NCBI RefSeq assembly: GCF_030064065.1
Contig: NZ_CP125946.1
Span: forward strand, 248,001-312,000
Length of the DNA stretch: 64,000 bases
Reading direction: 5' to 3'
Source: Rothia sp. SD9660Na
GTDB lineage: Bacteria > Actinomycetota > Actinomycetes > Actinomycetales > Micrococcaceae
Under the pieces are notes generated by a model, which was not told the DNA's origin, ran no database searches, and saw only the letters and a program-made list of their open reading frames with translations. The position numbers were made by a program, and so were the translations under genes. Shown here piece after piece: positions 44,368 through 54,383 of this stretch. Every line of letters begins with the position of its first letter. The stretch's first letter is position 1.

Positions 44368-45689
44368 TGGGCCTCCTGTTCGGGTCGGTGCTGGTTGAGG
44401 GGGATACGGGCGGTGAGGACGGTGCCTTCACCGGGGGTGCTTTCAATGTCTAGGCTACCGTCGAGGCGGGCAACGCGCTCGCCGAGGGAGGTGAGCCCGT
44501 AGCCGGTTCCGGTTTCGCTGAGGGTTCCTGCTACTAGGGGAGTGGGGGTGAAGCCGCGGCCGTTATCGAAGATGTCGAGGGTGACTTCGCCGGGCCAGAT
44601 GCTCAGGGTGAGGGCCGCACGGCTGGCTTCGGCGTGGGCGGCGACGTTGGCCAGGGCACCCTGGGCCACGCGCATGAGGGTTGCTGAAACCGCCTCGGGT
44701 AGGGCGTTGGCTGTTTCTTCCTTCCCTTCGAGAATAAAGGCGCAGGTGAGGGGTTTTCCGGCAGCCTTTTGGGCGGTCTCGGTGGAGGCCGCGAGAGCCC
44801 TGAGCGCTGACACCAGGGAATCATCCAGGGCGGGGGATGAGAGATCCCGGATAAAGCGGCGGGCCTCAGCCAGGTTGGCGGCGGCAGAGTCCTGGATAAC
44901 ACGCACCTGGGCGGCTGCGGCGTCCGCCTTTCCTTCCTGAAGCGAGGACGCCGCTGCCCGAGAAACCAGCACAATGGATGAGAGTCCCTGCGCCAGGGTG
45001 TCGTGGATTTCGCGGGCCAGGCGCTCGCGTTCTTCGAGCTTACCGGCGCTGTACTGCTGCTGGACGAGCTCGGCATGCACCGCACGAAGCTGCTGGGCGA
45101 GCTGGTACTGGCGGGCAGCATCGGCGCGCAGAGCCCGGTAGGTGAAGGAAATGACAATGGCGAGCAGTGCACCGAGAGTAGGGCCGATAAGGTAGCCGGG
45201 AGCTAGGCCTTCTGCCAGCAGGTAGTCGAGGCCAAACCCGGCAGGCCCCACCAGGGGCAGGGCAATGGCCAGAGCACAGAGGACGAGGGTGGCAGCTACT
45301 CCTGCTAGGGGTGTGAGCAGGTGCAGATAGAGGAACATGATGGGGAAGACCACCCAGGTGAAGGAGCTATCGAGCGCCATAAGCCCCAGCCACAGCAGGG
45401 TGATGATTAGTAGCCACAAGAGAGCCGGGGTAAAGCGGGTGGTGAGGGTAGTCGGCAGCCCCTGCCGGTTCTCGTAGACCGTCCCGGCAAGATAAACGCC
45501 CCCGAGCACCAGGGAGAGCACCCCGAGCGCGGCATGCCGCACCTGGTAGACACTGCCAATCAGGGCCAGAATGGCACCGAAACACAGCAGAAAAGCAAAC
45601 ATGACGTGCAGACTAACCCGCAGAATCTTGAGCACCAGCAGGGTTTGCTGCGAGGAAGTAGCGGGCGGGGCAGGGGGCACGATTGTCAT
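44364..45689 (-). CDS. Sensor histidine kinase (HisKA_3 type)
   Basis: A 441-residue kinase with six membrane helices in the first ~190 residues and almost no outside domain, so it probably senses the membrane or acts with the transporter. The dimerisation box is LEERERLAREIHDTLAQG (His at about residue 229), and the ATPase domain has NVAAHAEASRA and DNGRGF. ATG 45689. Kinases of this build with an adjacent MacB-like exporter often respond to cell-envelope antimicrobials; here this is inference from neighbourhood. Confidence 0.92.
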   Translation of the reverse strand: MTIVPPAPPATSSQQTLLVLKILRVSLHVMFAFLLCFGAILALIGSVYQVRHAALGVLSLVLGGVYLAGTVYENRQGLPTTLTTRFTPALLWLLIITLLWLGLMALDSSFTWVVFPIMFLYLHLLTPLAGVAATLVLCALAIALPLVGPAGFGLDYLLAEGLAPGYLIGPTLGALLAIVISFTYRALRADAARQYQLAQQLRAVHAELVQQQYSAGKLEERERLAREIHDTLAQGLSSIVLVSRAAASSLQEGKADAAAAQVRVIQDSAAANLAEARRFIRDLSSPALDDSLVSALRALAASTETAQKAAGKPLTCAFILEGKEETANALPEAVSATLMRVAQGALANVAAHAEASRAALTLSIWPGEVTLDIFDNGRGFTPTPLVAGTLSETGTGYGLTSLGERVARLDGSLDIESTPGEGTVLTARIPLNQHRPEQEAQ

Positions 45690-45732
45690 AGAAACTCACT
45701 TTACCTTTAGCTGAGACTGTGTAGGTTTTTTG

Positions 45733-45809
45733 GGCTGTGTGCAGAGAAAACCCTGCACCCAGCCCAAGAAGTCTGCACAGCGGGCGGGCGCATCAACCAA
45801 ATGGTTGAT
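45733..45809. promoter_or_regulatory. Divergent control region between the kinase and ABC exporter genes
   Basis: It contains a strong hairpin (GGGCTG-GTGCAG at 45735-45747 paired with CTGCAC-CAGCCC at 45756-45768) and a 7-bp palindrome ATCAACC (45792-45798) / GGTTGAT (45803-45809) with a 4-nt spacer. Either may be the operator of the response regulator. Confidence 0.45.
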
Positions 45810-45902
45810 TCCAGGTTCAACCCTTACCCCGATGTGGGTAACCCCCGGTGGGAGCTTGAATAGAAGTATCAAGTTTTCCTGTGTTTGAAAGGTAGTGCAG
45901 TC

Positions 45903-46994
45903 ATGTTCGTCGGTTGGCGTGACATCCTCTTTGCTAAGGGCCGTTTCACCCTGATTGGGGCGACTGTAGCCCTGATTACCCTGTTGCTGGTCATGCTCAC
46001 CGGCCTCACCGGTGGTCTGGGCAACCAGAACACCGATGCCCTTGAAAAGATGGGGGCTGACCGCTTCGTATTCGCCCCGTCTGAGAGCGATGGCAAGGCA
46101 TCCTTTACCGATTCGGCTACTACGGCAGGCCTGCAGGAGACCTGGCAGGCAGCCGGTGTGAGTGCCACCCCGGTTGGTCTCCTCACCGGCAAGGTTGAGG
46201 GCACCGGGGCCGCTTCGATGAGCCTGATTGCTACCCCTGTCGGTTCTGATCTGGCTGAGCGTACCGCGCCCCTGATTCAGGGTGCCGAGCCCGGTGACGG
46301 CCAGATCGCCCTACCCACCGGCGTCGCTGAAGAGATTGGCGCGACCGTGGGCGATACCGTCACCTTCTCGGGCACCGACGTAACCGTCTCAGGCATCACC
46401 GAGGACACCTTCTACTCCCACACCAACGCAGGCTGGGCAACCACCACCACCTGGCAGGGCATCACCCACCAGCGTGAAACTGAGGGGCAGAGCGCCGTGC
46501 TCGGCACCGTCCTGGCTGTCTCCGGCAGTGCTGACTATGCCGCCACCGCAGAAGCCACCGGAACCCAGGCCCTGACCACCCGCGAGTCCTTTGCAGCCCT
46601 GCCCGCTTACTCCTCCGAGAATGGCTCCCTCAAAACCATGCAGGGCTTCCTCTACGGCATCTCCGCCCTGGTAATTATCTCCTTCTTGACCGTCTGGACC
46701 ATCCAGCGCACCCGCGACATCGCCGTCATGCGAGCCCTGGGCGCTTCCCGCGCCTTCCTGACCAAGGACGCCCTCGCCCAGGCAGCCGTGATTCTCGCCG
46801 TCGGTGCCGCCCTCGGTGCCCTGGTGGGCTGGGGCCTCGGCACCCTGGCCGCAGGAGCCGTCCCCTTCCAACTCTCAGCCCCCACCATCGCCGGGCCCGC
46901 TGCTGGCATCTGGGCCCTGGGCATGGGCGGAGCCCTCATCGCCCTGCGCCGCGTTGCCACCGTAGACCCCATGATTGCCCTCGGCGGCAACTAG
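45903..46994 (+). CDS. MacB/FtsX-like ABC transporter permease
   Basis: A 363-residue permease with one N-terminal helix (residues ~18-38), a large outside domain (about 40-235) and three C-terminal helices, including the FtsX core SFLTVWTIQRTRDIAVMRA and LGASRAFL. This is the layout of MacB-type mechanotransmission exporters. ATG 45903 follows GAAAGG; the frame could also start at 45885. The ATPase gene follows. Confidence 0.9.
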   Translation: MFVGWRDILFAKGRFTLIGATVALITLLLVMLTGLTGGLGNQNTDALEKMGADRFVFAPSESDGKASFTDSATTAGLQETWQAAGVSATPVGLLTGKVEGTGAASMSLIATPVGSDLAERTAPLIQGAEPGDGQIALPTGVAEEIGATVGDTVTFSGTDVTVSGITEDTFYSHTNAGWATTTTWQGITHQRETEGQSAVLGTVLAVSGSADYAATAEATGTQALTTRESFAALPAYSSENGSLKTMQGFLYGISALVIISFLTVWTIQRTRDIAVMRALGASRAFLTKDALAQAAVILAVGAALGALVGWGLGTLAAGAVPFQLSAPTIAGPAAGIWALGMGGALIALRRVATVDPMIALGGN

Positions 46995-47013
46995 AACAGA
47001 AAAGAGACCACTC

Positions 47014-47772
47014 ATGACTGACCTTCTCACCCGCCCCCTGGCCGAAGAAACCCTAGCTGCCCCCAGCGTCCTTGAACTGCGCGACATCGTGCTGGACTAC
47101 CCCGACGGCGTAGACGAGCAGGGAAACCCGCGCACCATGCGCGCCCTGGACCACGTGAACCTCACCGCCAGCCGCGGCGAGTTCATCGCCTTGACCGGGG
47201 CATCCGGCTCGGGTAAGTCCTCCCTGCTCTCGGTCGCCGCCGGGCTTATCACCCCCACCGCCGGGGCCCGCCTGATCAGCGGCACCGACACCACCGCCTA
47301 CAAGGACGCCGACCTCGCGGCCCTGCGCCGTACCGACATCGGCATCATCTTCCAGCAGCCTAACCTCATTGCCTCCCTCACCGCCGTCGAGCAGCTAGAA
47401 CTCACCGCCCGCATCAGCGGCGCCCGCGGGGCAGAACTCAAAGCCGCCCGCGCTACCGCTGCCGACTTGCTCGACATGGTAGGGCTGGGCGACGCCGCCA
47501 ACCGCCGTGTGCACCAGCTCTCTGGCGGCCAGCGTCAGCGCGTCAACATCGCCCGCGCCCTCATGGGCTCGCCCTCCCTGCTCCTGGCCGACGAGCCCAC
47601 CAGCGCCCTCGATGCCGAACGCTCCGCCGCCATCGTCGAGCTCCTGTCCAAGGTCACCGCCGAGTTCAACACCGCAACCCTCATGATTACCCATGACCTT
47701 GAACAGGTACAGCTCACCGACCGGGTCGAGCACATGGTCGACGGCCGCCTAGAGAACTCACCGGCAGCCTAG
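47014..47772 (+). CDS. ABC transporter ATPase of the MacB/LolD type
   Basis: A 252-residue ATPase with Walker A GASGSGKSS, signature LSGGQRQRVNIARAL, Walker B LLLADEPTSALD and switch His in MITHDLEQ. ATG 47014 (MTDLLTRPL) has AAAAGAGA upstream. With the permease it should form an exporter that extrudes or resists a hydrophobic or peptide compound, controlled by the divergent two-component system. Confidence 0.93.
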   Translation: MTDLLTRPLAEETLAAPSVLELRDIVLDYPDGVDEQGNPRTMRALDHVNLTASRGEFIALTGASGSGKSSLLSVAAGLITPTAGARLISGTDTTAYKDADLAALRRTDIGIIFQQPNLIASLTAVEQLELTARISGARGAELKAARATAADLLDMVGLGDAANRRVHQLSGGQRQRVNIARALMGSPSLLLADEPTSALDAERSAAIVELLSKVTAEFNTATLMITHDLEQVQLTDRVEHMVDGRLENSPAA

Positions 47773-47858
47773 GTTTTACTCTGAGAGACAGCCATCCCCG
47801 GGGCAAGCGGGCAGGGTAAACTTGAAGCGGTCAAAATAACCTTTACAAGGACACACTC

Positions 47859-48710
47859 GTGATTAACTTTCACCGCAACGAACGCGCAGCCTCCCTGCCC
47901 GCCCGCCTCTCCCGCTCCTGGCTGCTGGTCTCTGCCGCCGCAAGCGAAGAAACCATTGCCGCAGCCCTCGAATCTGAGGCGGACTCGGTCATCATCGACC
48001 TAGAGGACGGCTGCCCCGAAGAGCAGAAGGACGAGGCCCGCGAGCACATCATCGAGATGCTCAACCAGGGCGCCTCAGCCTGGGTGCGCATCAACGGCAT
48101 TGAAAGTGACCACTGGGCCAAAGACCTTGAAGCCCTCAACCGGGCGAGCGGTCTCAAAGGCGTCATGCTGGCCATGGCCGAGCACCCTGACCACGTCACC
48201 CGCACCGCCATGATGCTCCCTGCTGGTACCCCCGTCATCGCCCTGATTGAAACCGCACTGGGCATGGTGAACGTTGTGCGTATTGCTAAGGCCCCTGGCA
48301 CCTTCCGCCTAGCCTTCGGCGTGGGTGATTACCGCCGCGACACCGGTGTCTCCGCCGACCCCATCGCTCTGGCCTACGCACGCTCGCAGCTGGTGCTGGC
48401 CTCACGCGTGGGCGGTCTTGCTGGTCCTATTGACGGCCCCTCCGTGGGCAAGCACGGCGGAGATCTGCTCAAGGACTGCGCGGTGACCACCAGCCACGGT
48501 ATGACCGGCAAGCTCACTCTCGACCCCGGCCAGACTGAAACCATCAACGTTGGTCTGGCTCCCAGCGCCGATGAAATCGAGTGGGCCCGCGAGCTACTGC
48601 AGAAGAGTGAGGGGGACTCTGTGCCCAAGGACGGCTCCTACCTGCCCCGCCTGGCCCGTGCCCGCAAGGTCTCCTCCCTGGCCAAGACCTACGGCCTGTG
48701 GCGTAGCTAG
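47859..48710 (+). CDS. CitE-like CoA-ester lyase (HpcH/HpaI family)
   Basis: A 283-residue TIM-barrel lyase of the citrate-lyase-beta/malyl-CoA lyase family. Supporting motifs are SVIIDLEDGCPEEQKDEAR (Mg-binding region), WVRINGIES with the conserved Arg, and VIALIETALGMVNV with the metal-binding Glu. Other citrate lyase subunits are not nearby, so it is likely a free-standing citramalyl- or malyl-CoA lyase; substrate not determinable. ACAAGGAC precedes GTG 47859. Confidence 0.85.
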   Translation: MINFHRNERAASLPARLSRSWLLVSAAASEETIAAALESEADSVIIDLEDGCPEEQKDEAREHIIEMLNQGASAWVRINGIESDHWAKDLEALNRASGLKGVMLAMAEHPDHVTRTAMMLPAGTPVIALIETALGMVNVVRIAKAPGTFRLAFGVGDYRRDTGVSADPIALAYARSQLVLASRVGGLAGPIDGPSVGKHGGDLLKDCAVTTSHGMTGKLTLDPGQTETINVGLAPSADEIEWARELLQKSEGDSVPKDGSYLPRLARARKVSSLAKTYGLWRS

Positions 48711-48745
48711 AAGAACCCCCAGGTGGCAGCGATAGGATAGGTTGC

Positions 48746-48982
48746 GTGAAGAATTATCTTGGTTTTCAAACGCGCAGGACGCCCCGCGGTGGATTCTCCC
48801 GCGGTTTCCTGTTGCTCTTTGCCCTGCTCCTTATGCCCTCGCTGGCTCTCTGGGGCTTCTATCGCTGGCTTTTTGCCAACGACACCCACCTGCTGGTGGT
48901 CCCCTTCCTGGCGGTCGTGACGGCCTGGATTTGGGCCTACCTGATTGGGTACGGGGCCGAAAACCACCTGGACGAAGGCTAA
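48746..48982 (+). CDS. Small two-pass membrane protein, unknown function
   Basis: A 78-residue protein with a basic N-terminal tail and two membrane helices (about 20-43 and 49-68). TAGGAT lies 7 nt before GTG 48746 with no Shine-Dalgarno, a leaderless pattern shared with neighbours. No family recognised. Confidence 0.65.
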   Translation: MKNYLGFQTRRTPRGGFSRGFLLLFALLLMPSLALWGFYRWLFANDTHLLVVPFLAVVTAWIWAYLIGYGAENHLDEG

Positions 48983-48984
48983 GC

Positions 48985-49040
48985 CCGCCCGTGCAGGCTG
49001 GGGTGTCGCCGGAAGCGGGCGGACGCGTCCGCACGGGCGG
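48985..49040 (+). terminator. Hairpin with embedded GCGGACGCGTCCGC palindrome
   Basis: CCGCCCGTGC (48985-48994) / GCACGGGCGG (49031-49040) encloses the 14-nt perfect palindrome GCGGACGCGTCCGC (49019-49032, partly within the arm). No T run. It could end the small membrane-protein gene. Confidence 0.5.
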
Positions 49041-49054
49041 TCTATAGACAACAA

Positions 49055-49100
49055 AAAATCTCGCGGCCCGCACTGGTTGAGGTGCGGGCCGAGAGATTTT
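49055..49100. terminator. Bidirectional terminator beside tRNA-Thr
   Basis: AAAATCTC plus GGCCCGCAC (to 49073) pairs with GTGCGGGCC plus GAGAGATTTT (49082-49100); A- and T-tracts flank both sides. Confidence 0.8.
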
Positions 49101-49106
49101 CTTTAG

Positions 49107-49181
49107 TGGAGCCCCCAGTCGGATTTGAACCGACGACCTTTTCTTTACGAGGGAAATGCTCTACCCCTGAGCTATGGAGGC
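49107..49181 (-). tRNA. tRNA-Thr (anticodon CGT)
   Basis: On the minus strand: acceptor GCCTCCA/TGGGGGC, D-arm AGCTCAGGGGTAGAGC, anticodon loop CTCGTAA and T-arm GTCGGTTCAAATCCGAC. CCA is encoded. The base pair next to the anticodon loop is a C-A mismatch. Confidence 0.92.
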
Positions 49182-49326
49182 CTGCTCTCACCCCTTTATC
49201 AGGGGCGAACGAAAGAAAACTTTACCAGAAAGAGAGGGCTGCAACCACCGGTTGCGTGCACCGCTGACCAAAAGAGCGGTACCCCCAACCCTAGATTTTG
49301 TGGTCTGCGACACTAGAATGGATGGT

Positions 49327-50463
49327 ATGACACATTCACAGCGCTCCGGGCTGCACCCCCGCCCGGTTTTCAATCAGCTCCCTAAGTACGCCGCAGGTAA
49401 ACCCCCGGCACCGGTTGAGGGGCTTACCCAGTACAAGCTCTCATCCAACGAGAACCCCTTCGGGCCGGTAGCCTCGGTCGCTCAGATTCTGGCTGAGTTT
49501 GATACCGTCCACCGCTACCCCGACCCGCTCTCCACTGCCCTGCGCACCGCGCTAGGGGAGCACCTGGAGGTTGACCCCGAGGATATCGTCACCGGTGCAG
49601 GAAGCCTGGGCGCCCTGACTCAGATTCTGACCACCTTTGCAGGTACCCACGCCGACGGTGTGCAGGACGAAGTTATCTACGCCTGGCGTTCCTTCGAGGC
49701 CTACCCCATCTGCGTTGGCCTGGCCGGTGCTAAGAGCGTGCAGGTGCCCAACCTGCCCAACGGCGCCCATGACCTGGACGCCATGGCTGCCGCCGTAACC
49801 GACCAGACCCGCGTCATCCTCATCTGCACTCCCAACAACCCCACCGGCCCGGCCGTCACCGAGTCCCAGGTACGTGACTTCCTGGCCAAGGTACCCAGCG
49901 ACGTACTCGTGGTGATTGACGAGGCCTACTTCGAGTTCTGCGCGGCCTCCGAGATTCCTGAAGGGCAAGAACCTCCCGTCAACGGCCTGGACGTCTACCC
50001 CGACTACCCCAACGTCGCTATTCTGCGCACCTTCTCCAAGGCCCAGGGCCTGGCTGGCCTGCGCGTGGGCTACTCCATCACCCACCCCGAGGTCACCGCC
50101 CACCTGCGCGTGGGTGCCACCCCCTTTGCGGTCAGTGCCCTGGCTGAAAAAGCCGCCGTGGCCTCCCTTGACCACAATGATGAGGTTATGGAGCGCGTGG
50201 AGCACCTGGTGGCTGAGCGCGAAAAGGTTGTTGTCGAGCTCCAGGAGCTGGGCTACTGGGTGCCCGAAACCCGGGCCAACTTCGTCTGGCTCCCTCTGGG
50301 CGAGCACTCGGCAGCCTTCGCTGCCCTGGCTGAAGCCAACGCCCTGTCCGTGCGCGCTTTTGCCGGCGAGGGCGTGCGTGTGAGTATCGGTGAGGACGAG
50401 GCCAACGCCCGCCTGCTCAAAATCGCAGCAGAGTTCGAAGAACGCACCACCAAGCCTCTCTAA
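49327..50463 (+). CDS. hisC: Histidinol-phosphate/aromatic aminotransferase
   Basis: A 378-residue PLP-dependent aminotransferase of the HisC/aromatic class: YKLSSNENPFGP, CTPNNPTGPAVT, VVIDEAYFEF, and the PLP-lysine motif TFSKAQGLAGLRVGY. It acts in histidine synthesis or transaminates aromatic amino acids; actinobacteria often have a second HisC-like copy, and no his operon is adjacent. ATG 49327 lies 7 nt after TAGAAT, so it is probably leaderless; ATG 49318 is the alternative. Confidence 0.88.
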   Translation: MTHSQRSGLHPRPVFNQLPKYAAGKPPAPVEGLTQYKLSSNENPFGPVASVAQILAEFDTVHRYPDPLSTALRTALGEHLEVDPEDIVTGAGSLGALTQILTTFAGTHADGVQDEVIYAWRSFEAYPICVGLAGAKSVQVPNLPNGAHDLDAMAAAVTDQTRVILICTPNNPTGPAVTESQVRDFLAKVPSDVLVVIDEAYFEFCAASEIPEGQEPPVNGLDVYPDYPNVAILRTFSKAQGLAGLRVGYSITHPEVTAHLRVGATPFAVSALAEKAAVASLDHNDEVMERVEHLVAEREKVVVELQELGYWVPETRANFVWLPLGEHSAAFAALAEANALSVRAFAGEGVRVSIGEDEANARLLKIAAEFEERTTKPL

Positions 50464-50476
50464 GCGGGCACACGGG

Positions 50477-50509
50477 TAGGTGGGTGGGGACTACCCCCCC
50501 ACCCACCTA
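50477..50509 (+). terminator. Terminator of hisC
   Basis: A 13-bp stem TAGGTGGGTGGGG (50477-50489) / CCCCACCCACCTA (50497-50509) followed by TCAACTTATTT. Confidence 0.75.
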
Positions 50510-50617
50510 TCAACTTATTTGCAATTAATCCCTCAAAATTCTAAAAATAGACCCTCTCTGCCCACCGGCAGGCGTAGGGTTAAGAAAAGGTACTAACAGA
50601 GCACAACCGGAGACCCC

Positions 50618-51793
50618 ATGTCACAGACGCAAAACCCCACCAACCCCTGGGGAACGCCAGAGCGTATCCAGCTCATGAACGAAGCGGGTGAGACTACCCC
50701 CCACACCAGCTTCTCAGCCTACGCCGACGAACTCACCGGCGAAGACCTCAAAGACATGTACCGTACCATGGCTCTGACCCGCCGCTTCTGCGACGAAATG
50801 ACCTCCCTGCAACGCCAGGGGCAGCTGGCCCTCTGGGTGCCCTCCCGTGGGCAGGAAGCTGCCCAGGTGGCGTCCGCACGGGCCCTTGCCGCCAACGACT
50901 ACATCTTCCCCTCCTACCGCGACCACGGGGTGCTTCTCGAACGCGGCATCACCCCCGAAGAAATCACCCCCCTCTTTAGGGGGTCAGGCACCCTGGGCTG
51001 GGACGCCAAAAAACACAACGTACACTCCTACACCCTGGTGCTGGCCGCCCAAGTACTCCATGCCACCGGCTACGCTATGGGGCTGAATCTCGACGCCGAG
51101 ATTGAAGCTGAAACAGGTGAAGCCCAAACCGGTCAGGGGCAGGCTACCGACCCTACCCAGGACCCCGATAAACCCGCCGTAGCCGTCTACTGTGGTGATG
51201 GCTCCACCACCGAAGGCGACGTACACGAATCCATGGTCTTCGCCGCCAGCTACAACGCGCCCGTCCTCTTCTTTGTGCAAAACAACCACTGGGCCATTTC
51301 TGTGCCCTTTAGTGTGCAGTCCCGCGTGCCCATCTCAACCCGAGCCGCAGGCTACGGCTTCGAGGGCCTGCGTGTGGACGGCAACGATGTGCTCGCTGTC
51401 TACGCCGCCACTCGCTACGCCATGGACAAAATCAGGACGGGGGAGGGGCCCGTACTGATCGAAGCTGAAACCTACCGCCTGGGCCCCCACACCACGGCCG
51501 ATGATCCCACCAAGTACCGCCCCGAAGACCACGGCGCCACCTACGAGCCGCTCGACCCCATGCTGCGCCTCGAAGCCTACCTACGTTCAACCGGCCAGGC
51601 CGATGATGCCTTCTTCGACGACATCGCCGCCTACACTAAAGAGCAGGTGAAGAGCGTCCGCTCCTACGTCCTTGCCAGCGAACCCGAGACCTTCGAAACC
51701 TACCTGGACCGCGCCTACGCGGCCCCCCACCAGCAGGTTGAGGACGACCGTTCCTTCTACCGCGCCTACAACGACGGCTTCGAGGAGGACTAA
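50618..51793 (+). CDS. pdhA: 2-oxoacid dehydrogenase E1 alpha subunit
   Basis: A 391-residue thiamine-diphosphate subunit of a pyruvate or branched-chain 2-oxoacid dehydrogenase complex. The TPP motif GDGSTTEGDVHESMVFA (about residue 193) ends in VQNNHWAIS, and RDHGVLLERG is conserved. Actinobacteria usually make pyruvate dehydrogenase with a single AceE, so this E1-alpha/beta/E2 operon may serve branched-chain 2-oxoacids instead; the sequence does not settle it. ATG 50618 starts the operon. Confidence 0.9.
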   Translation: MSQTQNPTNPWGTPERIQLMNEAGETTPHTSFSAYADELTGEDLKDMYRTMALTRRFCDEMTSLQRQGQLALWVPSRGQEAAQVASARALAANDYIFPSYRDHGVLLERGITPEEITPLFRGSGTLGWDAKKHNVHSYTLVLAAQVLHATGYAMGLNLDAEIEAETGEAQTGQGQATDPTQDPDKPAVAVYCGDGSTTEGDVHESMVFAASYNAPVLFFVQNNHWAISVPFSVQSRVPISTRAAGYGFEGLRVDGNDVLAVYAATRYAMDKIRTGEGPVLIEAETYRLGPHTTADDPTKYRPEDHGATYEPLDPMLRLEAYLRSTGQADDAFFDDIAAYTKEQVKSVRSYVLASEPETFETYLDRAYAAPHQQVEDDRSFYRAYNDGFEED

Positions 51794-51796
51794 ACC

Positions 51797-52798
51797 ATGT
51801 CAGAACAGAACCCCCAGCAGGGCACCGAAACCCTCACCCTCGCTAAGGCCATCACCCGGGCCCTGCACGATGAAATGGCCGCCAACCGCAAGGTACTGGC
51901 CCTGGGCGAAGACATTGGCAAACTTGGTGGCGTCTACCGCGTGACCGAGGGTCTGCAAAAGACCTTTGGCCCCACCCGCATCATGGACACCCCTCTAGGT
52001 GAAGCCGGCATTATCGGAACCTCAATCGGCATGGCCCTGCGCGGCTACCGCCCGGTACCCGAAATCCAGTTCGACGGCTTTGTCTTCCCCGGCTTCAACC
52101 AGATCACCTCGCAGCTGGCAAAAATGCACGGACGTACCCACGGCCAGTATCAGGTATCCGTTACCGTCCGTATTCCCTACGGTGGCATGATCGGCTCGGT
52201 AGAGCACCACTCGGAGTCACCTGAGGCCCTCTTCACCCACACCCCGGGCCTGCGCGTGGTGACTCCCTCGTCCCCCCACGATGCCTACTGGATGCTCCGC
52301 AAGGCTATTGCCCACCCCGACCCCGTCATCTACTTTGAGCCCAAGCGCCGCTACTGGATGAAGGGGGAAGTCAACTTTGAAGACACCGATTTTGACCCCT
52401 TTACCGCGCAAGTGGTGCGAGAGGGCGACGACCTGACCATCGCCACCTACGGCCCGCTGGTTCCGGTGGCCCTGGCCGCCGCCCAGGCCGCAGTCGAGGA
52501 CGGCCAGTCCATCGAGGTCATCGACCTGCGCTCCCTCTCACCGCTTGATATCCCCACTATCGAGGCTTCGATACAAAAAACCGGGCGTTTGGTCGTGGCC
52601 CACGAGGCCCCCACCTTCGGCGGTATCGGCTCAGACATCGCAGCTGCCATCACCGAGCGCTGCTTCTACCACTTAGAGGCCCCCGTTATTCGTGTGGGCG
52701 GCTACCACATGCCCTACCCCGTCTCCCGCATCGAAGAAGAGTACGTGCCCGGCATAGACCGCCTGCTCGAAGCCGTCGACCGTTCCCTGGCCTACTAA
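51797..52798 (+). CDS. pdhB: 2-oxoacid dehydrogenase E1 beta subunit
   Basis: A 333-residue partner of E1 alpha with [48 protein letters not shown] and [18 protein letters not shown], all typical. It starts 3 nt after the alpha stop (GAGGAGGAC upstream), so expression is coupled. Confidence 0.92.
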   Translation: MSEQNPQQGTETLTLAKAITRALHDEMAANRKVLALGEDIGKLGGVYRVTEGLQKTFGPTRIMDTPLGEAGIIGTSIGMALRGYRPVPEIQFDGFVFPGFNQITSQLAKMHGRTHGQYQVSVTVRIPYGGMIGSVEHHSESPEALFTHTPGLRVVTPSSPHDAYWMLRKAIAHPDPVIYFEPKRRYWMKGEVNFEDTDFDPFTAQVVREGDDLTIATYGPLVPVALAAAQAAVEDGQSIEVIDLRSLSPLDIPTIEASIQKTGRLVVAHEAPTFGGIGSDIAAAITERCFYHLEAPVIRVGGYHMPYPVSRIEEEYVPGIDRLLEAVDRSLAY

Positions 52799-52815
52799 AG
52801 CCCGAAAGGCATACT

Positions 52816-54333
52816 ATGTCACAGATGTTTAACCTGCCCGATGTGGGCGAAGGTCTGACCGAGGCTGAAATTCTCAGCTGGAAGGTAGCCCCCGGCGATA
52901 CGGTCGAGATCAACGACGTGCTTGTTGAAATCGAGACCGCCAAGTCGGTTGTTGAGCTGCCCTCCCCCTACGGGGGTACCGTGCAGGAGCTCCTGGTCGC
53001 AGAGGGGGAGACGGTAGAGGTGGGCACCCCCATCATCGCTATCGCCGGGGAAGGCATCGAAGCTGACGGGGGGATTAGACCTACGGCAGAGCGTCCGGAC
53101 GCCGCCCCCCGGCAGACCACCCCGGCAGCGGGGGAGCAGGGTGGTGGCAATGCCCTGGTAGGCTCAGGCCCCAAAGCTGACCCCGTCAAGCGCCGGGCTC
53201 GTAAGAAAACCACCCCGGCTGCTCTTGCCCCGTCCCAGCCGCCTGTCGCACCTACTAGCGCTGACACGTCCGCCCCGGCACCTATAGCTACCAGCCACGA
53301 TAGCCGCCGTCAGCTCATCACGGGCTTACCTGCCCGCGCCGGGAAGCTCCTGGGGGAAGGCGGTAAGGGCGTGCTCCGCCGTTTAGGTAACCATGAGCTA
53401 CCGGCAGAGACCGGAACCAGCGAGGTCCCGCGCCGCCAGCCCCTGGCTAAGCCCCCCGTGCGTAAGGCTGCCCAAGACATGGGCATCGACCTAGCTCAGG
53501 TGACCCCCACCGGCGACCAGGGGCAGGTGACCAAGCGAGACCTACTCAACTACGCAGCCCACCTGAGCCTAAGTGAGCAGGCTAACGTCACCGAAACCAC
53601 CGACCCCACCAGCTTCTGGATTCCGGCTGGCGCTGGCGGCGACCGTATAGAACGTATCAAGGTCAAGGGCGTGCGGAAGGCTACGGCTAAGGCCATGGTT
53701 GAATCTGCTTTCAAGGCCCCGCACGTCTCCATCTTCGTGGATGTAGACGCCACCCGCACCATGGAGTTTGTCAAGCGACTTAAAGAATCACCCCAGTTTG
53801 AGGGCGTCAAAGTCACCCCGCTATTAATTCTGGCCAAGGCCGTCATCTGGGCAACCGCCCGTACCCCGCAGGTCAACGCCACCTGGACAGACTCCGAGAT
53901 TCAGATTAAGCACTTCATAAACCTCGGCATCGCCGCAGCTACCCCGCGCGGCCTGATGGTCCCCAACATCAAGGACGCCCAGACTATGAACCTGCGCGAG
54001 CTGGCGCTCGCCCTCAATAATCTGACCACCCGGGCCCGCGAGGGGAAAACTCAGCCCGCCGAAATGCAGCAGGGCACCATGACTATCACCAACATCGGCT
54101 CTCTGGGCATTGACACCGGAACCCCGATTATCAACCCCGGTGAGGCCGCCATCATTGCCTTCGGCACCATCAAGCAGAAGCCCTGGGTCGTAGAAGGCGA
54201 AGTGATTCCCCGCTGGGTCACAACCCTGGGCGGATCCTTTGACCACCGTGTGCTCGACGGCGATCTCTCCGCTAAGTTCCTGGCAGATGTCGCTTCGATT
54301 CTCGAAGAACCGGCCCTGCTCCTGGATATGTAA
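52816..54333 (+). CDS. Dihydrolipoamide acyltransferase (E2)
   Basis: A 505-residue E2 core protein. It has one lipoyl domain (lipoyl Lys43 in [14 protein letters not shown]), a long Ala/Pro linker (about 85-205), a peripheral-subunit-binding domain ([20 protein letters not shown], about 215-245) and the catalytic trimer-forming domain with [14 protein letters not shown] (about residue 475). The third gene of the operon; no E3 (lpd) gene follows in the window. Confidence 0.93.
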   Translation: MSQMFNLPDVGEGLTEAEILSWKVAPGDTVEINDVLVEIETAKSVVELPSPYGGTVQELLVAEGETVEVGTPIIAIAGEGIEADGGIRPTAERPDAAPRQTTPAAGEQGGGNALVGSGPKADPVKRRARKKTTPAALAPSQPPVAPTSADTSAPAPIATSHDSRRQLITGLPARAGKLLGEGGKGVLRRLGNHELPAETGTSEVPRRQPLAKPPVRKAAQDMGIDLAQVTPTGDQGQVTKRDLLNYAAHLSLSEQANVTETTDPTSFWIPAGAGGDRIERIKVKGVRKATAKAMVESAFKAPHVSIFVDVDATRTMEFVKRLKESPQFEGVKVTPLLILAKAVIWATARTPQVNATWTDSEIQIKHFINLGIAAATPRGLMVPNIKDAQTMNLRELALALNNLTTRAREGKTQPAEMQQGTMTITNIGSLGIDTGTPIINPGEAAIIAFGTIKQKPWVVEGEVIPRWVTTLGGSFDHRVLDGDLSAKFLADVASILEEPALLLDM

Positions 54334-54350
54334 AAGAGCCGGAAAAGCAC

Positions 54351-54383
54351 AAGGCCCGGGCACTCAAAGAGCGCCCGGGCCTT
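54351..54383 (+). terminator. Terminator of the E1-E2 operon
   Basis: An 11-bp stem AAGGCCCGGGC (54351-54361) / GCCCGGGCCTT (54373-54383); no long T run follows. Confidence 0.65.
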
